This document shows, piece by piece, positions 1-4,946 of a DNA stretch of 5,108 nucleotides. The DNA is from Rhodocyclaceae bacterium (GTDB taxonomy: Bacteria; Pseudomonadota; Gammaproteobacteria; Burkholderiales; Rhodocyclaceae): contig JAUYFZ010000161.1 in the NCBI GenBank assembly GCA_030689585.1, forward strand, positions 1-5,108. Reading direction: 5' to 3'. Position numbers and translations under genes: made by a program. Numbering within the stretch: position 1 is the stretch's first letter; each line of letters starts with the position of its first letter. The notes below the pieces were generated by a model that saw only the letters and a list, made by a program, of their open reading frames with translations, did no database searches and had not been told where the DNA came from.

Positions 1-202
1 CTTCCATCTGGATAAACATCGCGCCGACTTCGGGCGCACGTTCAGCGAAGCGTTCAGCAGTTTCAGTGGACGGTGTGATGGGATAGGCGGCAAAGAATCT
101 GCAACCGGCGGCCAACGCGCCTTCGGCTAATGCATGGTCGCCATCCATGAAATGTGCGCCTGCGTCAACCCCTCTCGGGTCTGCGGGTACGGTCTTGATC
201 AC
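1..202 (-). CDS. korA: 2-oxoglutarate (2-oxoacid):ferredoxin oxidoreductase alpha subunit, N-terminal part (runs off the window)
   Basis: Only the first 67 codons are present. Members of this family oxidatively decarboxylate a 2-oxoacid to its acyl-CoA with ferredoxin as electron acceptor, or run in reverse to fix CO2; the enzyme is cytosolic and uses thiamine diphosphate. The fragment has FMDGDHALAEGALAAG at residues 18-33 and the family signature YPITPSTE at 40-47, which marks the N-terminal domain of the alpha subunit. The gamma domain is not fused ahead of it, so this is the KorA-type arrangement with gamma elsewhere. The start is a GTG at 202-200 that overlaps the upstream TGA in a GTGA junction, with an A/G-rich Shine-Dalgarno (GGGG at 213-216) about 10 bases away. 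An in-frame ATG at 148-146 (residue 19) lies inside the conserved block and is less likely. The adjacent KorD-type ferredoxin supports Kor, but substrate specificity (2-oxoglutarate versus another 2-oxoacid) cannot be settled from this fragment. Confidence 0.9.
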   Translation of the reverse strand, partial: MIKTVPADPRGVDAGAHFMDGDHALAEGALAAGCRFFAAYPITPSTETAERFAERAPEVGAMFIQME

Positions 203-471
203 TTTTTTACTTCCCCTTTCTCAGTATCGGCATCGCGAAGAACAAAAATCGCAAACTCAGGACAAATCGTCTGGCAAAACGTGCAGTCATGGCACTTTCC
301 AGGATTCTTGGAATAGGGCGGGTGATAGCCCTTTGCGTTGAATCCCGGCGAGGTATCCAATACGTTGGTCGGGCAGAACTGCACGCAAAATCCGCAGCCC
401 TTGCACCACGCCTCGTTGATATGGACATTGCCATGAAGCTGTTTGAGATCGTTAAAAAATGGATGTTGCAT
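199..471 (-). CDS. korD: 2x[4Fe-4S] ferredoxin, KorD-type delta subunit of 2-oxoacid:ferredoxin oxidoreductase
   Basis: This 90-residue protein is an electron-carrying subunit expected to dock on the KorAB core in the cytosol. Two complete CxxCxxCxxxCP motifs are visible: C23, C26, C29, C33 and C60, C63, C66, C70. Both should bind [4Fe-4S] clusters. The sequence around the first motif (AWCKGCGFCVQFCP) and the roughly 26-residue spacer between motifs are typical of KorD/PorD subunits rather than small clostridial ferredoxins. The ATG at 471 has a strong Shine-Dalgarno, GAGGAG, five bases upstream, and this site overlaps the stop codon of the HdrB-like gene. The gene ends by overlapping korA by four bases. 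It could also serve as a shared electron carrier for the HdrCB-like proteins encoded just upstream; that is inference. Family assignment is firm, and KorD rather than another oxidoreductase delta subunit rests on korA being next. Confidence 0.88.
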   Translation of the reverse strand: MQHPFFNDLKQLHGNVHINEAWCKGCGFCVQFCPTNVLDTSPGFNAKGYHPPYSKNPGKCHDCTFCQTICPEFAIFVLRDADTEKGEVKK

Positions 472-476
472 ATCGT

Positions 477-482
477 CTCCTC
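477..482 (-). promoter_or_regulatory. Ribosome binding site of the KorD-type ferredoxin gene
   Basis: GAGGAG on the minus strand with a five-base spacer to the ATG at 471. It lies across the TGA stop of the preceding gene, so ribosomes finishing that gene arrive directly at the new start. It is the strongest Shine-Dalgarno within the operon, which fits a small ferredoxin being made in excess; that last point is inference. Confidence 0.75.
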
Positions 483-1371
483 AAACCAGGTTCATCAAAC
501 CGCGACCGGTCAATACCGGTGTCGGATCGATATGATGAAGATCGAAGCGCAGTGCGGATTCATCGCAGCCGAAAGCCAACGCCATCAACTGCGTGAAATA
601 AAGCACCGGCAGATGTTTGAAATCCGGGTTGAGTTGCTTGGCATCCACCTGACGAAAATCCAGGTTATACGCACATAAAGGACAACTCACCAGCACGAGA
701 TCCGCTTCTTCTTCAGCGGCAGATCCCATGATTTTGTTCGTGCGATCCGCAATGATTTCAGGGTTGCTCACCGTGTGGTAAGCCCCGCAACAATCCGCCT
801 TCATGGGGAAGGGGACGGGGATGCCTCCTAGGGCGACAATCAAGTCTTCCATGACCACGGGGTTTTCGACATCGTCGAACGCCACTTCTTTCGGACGCAC
901 TAGAAGACAACCGTAATAACAGGCCACCTTGAGTCCTGTCAGCGGTTTTTTGACCTTCGCGGCCAGCTTTTCAAAGGTCACACGATCACGCAGGTATTCC
1001 AAAAGGTGCAGGACATCCACTTCGCCCGCATATTTTGTTTCTTCCTGATAAATAAAGTCATTGATGGTGTCCAGCACATCGGCACGCTTCTTCACGTCAA
1101 GGTTGGCACGCTTCAACGTGTTGTAGCACATGGCACAACCCGTCATGAATTCAGAAGAACCCATTTCTTTGACACGAATAAGGTTCGTCACCGGAGCCAA
1201 CCGGTTGATGATGTTTTCGGAACTCAGGCAATGCACCGTGCCGCAGCAATTCCAACGCGGCAGCTCTTCGATTTCAACATCGAGTGATCCCATGGACGAT
1301 ACGGTGGACACATCGAAGTTACGAGCGTGATTTTTTAGCGTGCAGCCAGGATAGTAAGTGAGCTTGGTCAT
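481..1371 (-). CDS. HdrB-like protein with two CCG domains (heterodisulfide reductase subunit B / SdhE family)
   Basis: This 296-residue protein belongs to the family of HdrB, GlpC C-terminal domains and the SdhE subunit of type E succinate dehydrogenases. Both cysteine-rich CCG motifs are intact. The first is C10, C42-C43, C79 and C82 (spacings 31 and 35). The second is C155, C194-C195, C230 and C233 (spacings 38 and 34). In methanogen HdrB such motifs bind two non-cubane [4Fe-4S] clusters that cleave a disulfide; in type E complexes they serve quinone or thiol chemistry. No transmembrane segment is evident, so a soluble or peripheral membrane protein is expected. The ATG at 1371 follows the HdrC-like stop by two bases, with only a weak upstream GA-rich site, so translational coupling is likely. 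The context predicts that it is the terminal electron-transfer subunit of the SdhA/B-like complex. The actual partner (disulfide, quinone or another carrier) is not readable from sequence. Confidence 0.9.
   Translation of the reverse strand: MTKLTYYPGCTLKNHARNFDVSTVSSMGSLDVEIEELPRWNCCGTVHCLSSENIINRLAPVTNLIRVKEMGSSEFMTGCAMCYNTLKRANLDVKKRADVLDTINDFIYQEETKYAGEVDVLHLLEYLRDRVTFEKLAAKVKKPLTGLKVACYYGCLLVRPKEVAFDDVENPVVMEDLIVALGGIPVPFPMKADCCGAYHTVSNPEIIADRTNKIMGSAAEEEADLVLVSCPLCAYNLDFRQVDAKQLNPDFKHLPVLYFTQLMALAFGCDESALRFDLHHIDPTPVLTGRGLMNLV
505..520 (-). repeat. Small perfect inverted repeat near the 3' end of the HdrB-like gene
   Basis: ACCGGT occurs twice, separated by four bases (505-510 and 515-520). 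Because ACCGGT is self-complementary, the pair can form a six-base-pair stem with a four-base loop in the mRNA. It lies within the last 14 codons, just ahead of the ferredoxin start. There is no following run of U, so it is not an intrinsic terminator. It may be a chance result of codon choice. Confidence 0.3.
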
Positions 1372-1373
1372 CT

Positions 1374-1814
1374 TCAGGAACTCAGTTTTCGCAACGCGCT
1401 GATGAGGGCAATCGGCGGCAATGCAGCGCGTGCCTCCGGAGAAATGTCACTAAGTGACAGATAATCTTCACGTTCAGCCGTCCGAAGTTTTGTTTCGCGC
1501 AACGCCTCAAAGGTTTCGGCGATACGCACTCCCTTCGGGCAACGGGTATTACAGGTCATGCAGGAAACGCATATCCAGATGGCTTTCGAGGCCAACAACC
1601 GTTCGTGCATGCCCAACTGCGACAGGCGAATCACCTGGTTGGGCAGAATATCCATGTGAGCCGCCATAGGACAACCCGCAGAACACTTGCCGCACTGGTA
1701 ACAGGCCTGAAGATTCTGGGCACTCAGTTTCTCGATCTTGGCCACAAAAGGACTGGTCAAACGAGCCGAGGTCAGGCGCACGGAGGCAGAGGAAGTTGCA
1801 GGGGCCATATTCAC
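1374..1814 (-). CDS. HdrC-like 2x[4Fe-4S] protein (heterodisulfide reductase subunit C family)
   Basis: This 146-residue protein has two complete motifs: C38, C41, C44, C48 (ACYQCGKCSAGCP) and C82, C85, C88, C92 (CVSCMTCNTRCP). This is the HdrC signature. HdrC proteins pass electrons from a flavin-bearing subunit to the CCG clusters of HdrB, and here the HdrB-like gene follows after two bases. The first ~25 residues are Ser/Thr/Ala-rich without a hydrophobic core, so they are not a signal peptide. The annotated start is a GTG at 1814 that overlaps the preceding TGA in a GTGA junction. An ATG two codons later (1808-1806) is equally possible and sits at a better distance (about nine bases) from the GGAA at 1818-1821. 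No HdrA gene is present in the window, so the likely electron partner is the SdhA/SdhB-like pair encoded upstream; that is inference. Confidence 0.88.
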   Translation of the reverse strand: MNMAPATSSASVRLTSARLTSPFVAKIEKLSAQNLQACYQCGKCSAGCPMAAHMDILPNQVIRLSQLGMHERLLASKAIWICVSCMTCNTRCPKGVRIAETFEALRETKLRTAEREDYLSLSDISPEARAALPPIALISALRKLSS

Positions 1815-2335
1815 GATTTCCGGAATTCAGGTTTATCGAGCCAGATACCGACGTTTAACAGACTGTCGAGCTGGGCCTGTAGGTTGTCGTAATGGAATGC
1901 TTCTTCCTCAATCACTTTCCCAATCATTTCAATCACTTCAGAATTCTGTGTGTGATCGGCCATTTCCTTGAAGACATGAATCGCCCGACGCTCCAATTCC
2001 ATCGCCATGCGCAGGGCTTGTATGTCATCGGCCACTTCCGTATGTCCACGACTGGCCACCACGGCTTCAATTTCAGCCACGATCCCCGATGAATGAACAC
2101 ATCCTATTTCTTCGGTCACCAAAGATTTCCAATGATCTTCACCAAGAATAGAAGCAAAGATTTCATGGGTCTCTTCGACGTGCCCTTTTTCCATTTCTGC
2201 CAACTGCAGAAACATGGCTTTTCCACTCTCATTGCGCGTTTGCTCGGCCCAATGCCGATACAAACGCTCTCCGCAATATTCGAGTTTCAGGGCGGTGCGG
2301 ACCAGCTCAATTACCTTGTCATCAACATGACTCAT
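1811..2335 (-). CDS. Ferritin-like (rubrerythrin-family) diiron protein without a rubredoxin domain
   Basis: This 174-residue, mostly helical protein has the two-fold repeated ligand pattern of a four-helix-bundle diiron site. Helix 1 has E19 (seven residues before Y26), helix 2 has the E49-x-x-H52 motif, helix 3 has E115, and helix 4 has E145-x-x-H148. All expected ligands are present, so an active site is likely. There is no C-terminal CxxC rubredoxin module, unlike classical rubrerythrin. The family includes peroxide-reducing proteins and oxygen-scavenging proteins, and known members lacking rubredoxin take electrons from other carriers such as ferredoxin. It starts two bases after the flavoprotein stop and overlaps the HdrC-like gene by four bases, so it is firmly inside the operon. 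Its Shine-Dalgarno is poor (AAGG about 13 bases upstream), which suggests translational coupling. A role in protecting the neighbouring iron-sulfur enzymes is inference; a structural or maturation role in the complex is the alternative. Confidence 0.83.
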   Translation of the reverse strand: MSHVDDKVIELVRTALKLEYCGERLYRHWAEQTRNESGKAMFLQLAEMEKGHVEETHEIFASILGEDHWKSLVTEEIGCVHSSGIVAEIEAVVASRGHTEVADDIQALRMAMELERRAIHVFKEMADHTQNSEVIEMIGKVIEEEAFHYDNLQAQLDSLLNVGIWLDKPEFRKS

Positions 2336-2337
2336 GG

Positions 2338-4065
2338 TCAGTGACTCGCCTTATTTTCGTCACATTCTTCATGTAACCGGTTTTTCACCACGGAAGCACC
2401 CGGCAGTGCATTCCCCCCCTTGATCAACTGACGCTTTTTGACATCGGCAGGCGCGTAGGACGGCAGCAGAATCGGTGTGACCAGTTCTGTCTTGATCCCC
2501 GCCGTGACCAGTTCCTTTTCGTAAGCATCGATGTGGGCCGCACTTAACTTGCCCAGTTTCACGGTCTTCACATACTCACCGGCATAACGTCCCGCACGAC
2601 GACCGAACACGTTGTAATCAAGCACCGAGTTACCCATCAACCGGTTGCGACCATGCAGGCCGCCAGAGGCTTCGCCGGCCACATAGAGACCTGGCAGGGT
2701 GGTTTCACACTTCTCGTTGATTTCGATGCCGCCGTTCTGGTAATGCAGTGAGGGATAAATCAGCATCGGCAGTTTGGCAATGTCGATACCGTAACGGATG
2801 AACTGACGATACATGGCGGGGAAATGCCGGTCGGTATAGCCCTCGCCGTGCAGCATGTCGATCAGGGGTGAATCCAGCCAGACACCCAACCGTCCGGAAG
2901 GGGTTTCAACACCGCCACCATTCTGAAGGCACTCGCGAATAATGGCGGAGGCCTCAATATCGCGCGGCTCACGCGGGAACACAAATAACTCGCCATCCTT
3001 GTTGAGCGGTTGCCCCCCTGCCCCACGAATCGCTTCCGTAACCAAGAAACCCGCAATCTGCTCTGGGAATGAAACCCCCGTCGGATGGTACTGAACGGAG
3101 TCCATATACATCATCTTGGCCCCCGCCCGATAGGCCATAACCAGCCCGTCACCTGTAGCCCCGTAATGGTTGGTGGTATCAAAACCGCGAATATGCAAGC
3201 GGCCATAACCGCCCGTGGCCACCAGCGTCGCTTTTGCCTTAACCACCACGAATTCTTCGCTGTCCATGTTGTAGAGCACAGCCCCTGCACAGTGACCTTT
3301 GTCGTCCATGATGAGTTCGACAGCCGGCATGAACTCTTTGATGGCAATCATGTCCGGGTGATTACGCACTTCGTCCATCAAGGTGCGCATGATGATGGCA
3401 CCGGTGTAATCGCGGCAGGACATCATGCGTTTGCGCGACGTTCCCCCACCATGCAGTACCTGGAAAGAGCCATCTTCTTTTTTATCCCAACAGACCCCTA
3501 GGTCTTCCAGCCACTTGACGACCCCCGGCCCATCTTCGGTGAGTGCTTTGACGAGTTCTGGCTTATTTTCAAAGTGCCCTCCCCCAATAGCATCCAGATA
3601 ATGGCGCGTTGGAGAATCGGTGGCCGACACTGCCGCCTGCATCCCTCCCTGGGACATCATGGTGTTGGCATCGCCCATGCGCAGTTTGGTGGCAATCACC
3701 GATTTGATGCCGTGTTCGCGCATGGCCACCAGCGCGGCATTACAGCCTGCGCCGCCCCCGCCGATGATCAAAAGATCGGTTTCGATGTCTGGCTTGCTGA
3801 GATTGACCTGCTCGCTTCGAAGCCATGAATGGGATTCGAACAAATCAGCCACTTCGGTCGTCAGTTTTTCACCCTTATTAACACCGATACGCACCGCACG
3901 TTTGGCTTCCGGCTTGTAGTCAGGATGAAACCCTTGAAGCACTGCTTCGCGTTCTGCGGCATTCATGGGCGGATAAACGGGGTCCGGCTTCCGCGCCAAC
4001 TCTAAACGTGCAGGGCGTGTTGCAACGACCTTGCGCAGCGATTCTTCCATGTACTGTGGATACAT
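2338..4065 (-). CDS. Succinate dehydrogenase/fumarate reductase-type flavoprotein subunit
   Basis: This 575-residue FAD protein is predicted to interconvert succinate and fumarate in the cytosol. The Rossmann FAD loop IIGGGGAG is at residues 100-107, after an unusually long ~92-residue N-terminal extension. Fumarate reductase catalytic residues are all recognisable: H327 (QYHPTG), E344 (TEAIRG), proton-shuttle R368 (PREPRD), H441 (LHYQNGG) and R475 (RNRLMGNS). The position equivalent to the covalent-FAD histidine (SHTVAA in E. coli enzymes) is N134 (ANTMMSQGG), so FAD is probably bound non-covalently. Only about 95 residues follow the GNS motif, against about 200 in E. coli FrdA, so the helical C-terminal domain is short. 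The start at 4065 is supported by AAAGGA six bases upstream; the next ATG (4050) has no such site. It follows the FeS subunit by 21 bases. L-aspartate oxidase is an alternative in this superfamily, but the FeS partner argues for Sdh/Frd. Direction of catalysis is not determined by sequence. Confidence 0.92.
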   Translation of the reverse strand: MYPQYMEESLRKVVATRPARLELARKPDPVYPPMNAAEREAVLQGFHPDYKPEAKRAVRIGVNKGEKLTTEVADLFESHSWLRSEQVNLSKPDIETDLLIIGGGGAGCNAALVAMREHGIKSVIATKLRMGDANTMMSQGGMQAAVSATDSPTRHYLDAIGGGHFENKPELVKALTEDGPGVVKWLEDLGVCWDKKEDGSFQVLHGGGTSRKRMMSCRDYTGAIIMRTLMDEVRNHPDMIAIKEFMPAVELIMDDKGHCAGAVLYNMDSEEFVVVKAKATLVATGGYGRLHIRGFDTTNHYGATGDGLVMAYRAGAKMMYMDSVQYHPTGVSFPEQIAGFLVTEAIRGAGGQPLNKDGELFVFPREPRDIEASAIIRECLQNGGGVETPSGRLGVWLDSPLIDMLHGEGYTDRHFPAMYRQFIRYGIDIAKLPMLIYPSLHYQNGGIEINEKCETTLPGLYVAGEASGGLHGRNRLMGNSVLDYNVFGRRAGRYAGEYVKTVKLGKLSAAHIDAYEKELVTAGIKTELVTPILLPSYAPADVKKRQLIKGGNALPGASVVKNRLHEECDENKASH

Positions 4066-4071
4066 CTTGAT

Positions 4072-4077
4072 TCCTTT
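4072..4077 (-). promoter_or_regulatory. Ribosome binding site that fixes the flavoprotein start
   Basis: AAAGGA on the minus strand, six bases before the ATG at 4065, inside the 21-base gap after the FeS subunit gene. It supports the long N-terminal extension of the flavoprotein as real rather than an over-extended reading frame. Confidence 0.75.
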
Positions 4078-4086
4078 AAGACGATG

Positions 4087-4830
4087 TTATTCGGAGTCTC
4101 GTGCGTAGTAGAGTTTCGACAAATCTTCACGACTCATCGACATCATCTCGGCATACTCGGCTTCAAAAGCCCCCGCATTGACGGCCAACACACGCTCAGC
4201 CAATCCGGCACTTTCCTTGCGCAAATAGCGACCATAGAGGCGACGGCCTAAAATTCCCACCAAGGGCTGCGTAATCTCAGCCGGACAGCGCAACATGCAC
4301 AGACCACAGGAAACACAATCGAAGGACAGGTCCATGATGGCCGTAATATCGCCCCGCTTGGCCGCTTGAACGTAATCCATCACCTGCAACCCCTGCGGAC
4401 AGGACTTGGTGCAGGTTCCGCAAGCCACACAGCGGAACACTACGGGGTAGGTTTCCTGAATGGCACTGACGTTCGGCTTGAGCTTCTCAATATCGTAGAT
4501 CGCCTTTTCAGCCGGCACAGACGGAATCTGCGCGAGCGTCATGCCCTCTTCGACCAGCGTCATGCAAGCCAACCCAGTTCGAATTTTGTAATCGCCGGGC
4601 AGACGATAAATCGTGGCACAGGCTCCGCAGTAACCCTCACGACAACCGGCCCCGCGCACGATCATGTGGCCCGCATACTCAATGGCCCCCATGATGGTGG
4701 ATTCAGCAGGAACCTGATAGGCCTTGCCCATGATATAGACCGTGATCAGGCGTTCTTCCGCCTTCTCACGCTTCTTTTCGCCCTTCGGCAAAGACGCACT
4801 TACCACTGCACCTTTTGGCGCACTTTTCAT
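4087..4830 (-). CDS. Succinate dehydrogenase/fumarate reductase-type iron-sulfur subunit ([2Fe-2S] plus two [4Fe-4S])
   Basis: This 247-residue protein carries electrons between the flavoprotein and the HdrC/HdrB-like subunits. The N-terminal ferredoxin fold has the [2Fe-2S] ligands C63, C68, C71 and C89 (CREGYCGAC). The C-terminal part has two full CxxCxxCxxxCP motifs: C134, C137, C140, C144 and C172, C175, C178, C182. Standard SdhB/FrdB has a [3Fe-4S] centre as its last cluster and a longer spacing (about 45 residues) between cysteine groups. Here there are two canonical [4Fe-4S] motifs only 27 residues apart, as expected for type E or Tfr-like enzymes. I chose the ATG at 4830, preceded by GAAGGTG at a five-base spacing. 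The frame also opens at a TTG at 4884, but that has no Shine-Dalgarno and lies just inside the predicted transcription start. A charged ~25-residue lead (KGEKKREKAEER) precedes the domain. It is the first gene of the run. Confidence 0.9.
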   Translation of the reverse strand: MKSAPKGAVVSASLPKGEKKREKAEERLITVYIMGKAYQVPAESTIMGAIEYAGHMIVRGAGCREGYCGACATIYRLPGDYKIRTGLACMTLVEEGMTLAQIPSVPAEKAIYDIEKLKPNVSAIQETYPVVFRCVACGTCTKSCPQGLQVMDYVQAAKRGDITAIMDLSFDCVSCGLCMLRCPAEITQPLVGILGRRLYGRYLRKESAGLAERVLAVNAGAFEAEYAEMMSMSREDLSKLYYARDSE

Positions 4831-4835
4831 ATGAA

Positions 4836-4842
4836 CACCTTC
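4836..4842 (-). promoter_or_regulatory. Ribosome binding site that fixes the FeS-subunit start
   Basis: GAAGGTG on the minus strand, five bases before the ATG at 4830. Its position favours this ATG over the upstream in-frame TTG at 4884, which has no comparable site. Confidence 0.75.
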
Positions 4843-4854
4843 GATTGGTTTCTC

Positions 4855-4874
4855 AAACGACACGAAAACGACAC
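4855..4874 (-). repeat. Tandem 9-bp direct repeat in the leader, possible operator
   Basis: The minus strand reads GTGTCGTTT twice, at 4874-4866 and 4863-4855, separated by two bases, giving a period of 11 bp or about one helical turn. It starts some six bases downstream of the predicted transcription start and ends 24 bases before the start codon. Direct repeats in phase on one face of the helix are a common form of regulator binding site. No regulator is encoded in the window and no factor can be named. Confidence 0.4.
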
Positions 4875-4887
4875 CCACGACCAAAAT

Positions 4888-4916
4888 TCTATAGGAAGAC
4901 TGTAAGTTCTGAGCAA
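4888..4916 (-). promoter_or_regulatory. Predicted sigma70-type promoter of the sdhB-like to kor operon
   Basis: On the minus strand a -35 box TTGCTC (4916-4911) and a -10 box TATAGA (4893-4888) are separated by exactly 17 bases. Transcription would start near 4880, leaving a leader of about 50 bases. An A/T-rich run lies directly upstream where an UP element would sit. This is the only clear promoter in the window in the right orientation; none is evident in the short gaps between the downstream genes. Matches to consensus are moderate (3/6 and 4/6). Confidence 0.55.
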
Positions 4917-4924
4917 GACAACAG

Positions 4925-4940
4925 GATTTTATTTTTTATA
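4925..4940 (-). promoter_or_regulatory. UP-element-like A/T tract upstream of the -35 box
   Basis: The minus strand reads TATAAAAAATAAAATC just upstream of the -35 box, at about -45 to -60 relative to the predicted start. A-rich tracts at this place bind the RNA polymerase alpha C-terminal domain and raise promoter strength. The stretch begins a few bases after the amidase stop codons. It contains no GC-rich stem, so it is not a good intrinsic terminator for the amidase gene. Confidence 0.4.
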
Positions 4941-4946
4941 CGGTTA

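Noticed and set aside
481..1814. A true electron-bifurcating heterodisulfide reductase (HdrABC), or a sulfur-oxidising sHdr cluster.
   Set aside because: No HdrA flavoprotein, lipoate-binding protein or second hdrC/hdrB pair is present in the window; the flavoprotein here is of the SdhA type. HdrA outside the window cannot be excluded.
3085..3501. A plus-strand open frame of about 138 codons opposite the flavoprotein gene.
   Set aside because: It overlaps the catalytic core of the flavoprotein, and its translation (many His and Val, no family motif) looks like a complementary-strand artefact.
2338..4065. L-aspartate oxidase (NadB) as the identity of the flavoprotein.
   Set aside because: NadB is a superfamily relative that also lacks the covalent FAD His, but it works without an SdhB-like partner. 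Here a FeS subunit is encoded directly upstream, so Sdh/Frd is the better reading.
4831..4884. An 18-residue N-terminal extension of the FeS subunit starting at TTG 4884.
   Set aside because: There is no Shine-Dalgarno before the TTG, and it lies within a few bases of the predicted transcription start. The ATG at 4830 has GAAGGTG at an ideal distance.
4366..4905. A long open frame (about 179 codons) on the plus strand opposite the FeS-subunit gene.
   Set aside because: It lies antisense to a gene with unmistakable cluster motifs, its translation is His/Arg-rich and low in recognisable structure, and no plausible Shine-Dalgarno or promoter precedes it. It is a shadow of the real gene's codon bias.
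4920..4946. An intrinsic terminator for the amidase gene in the A/T-rich run.
   Set aside because: The run has no GC-rich inverted repeat in front of it, so it lacks the stem needed for intrinsic termination.
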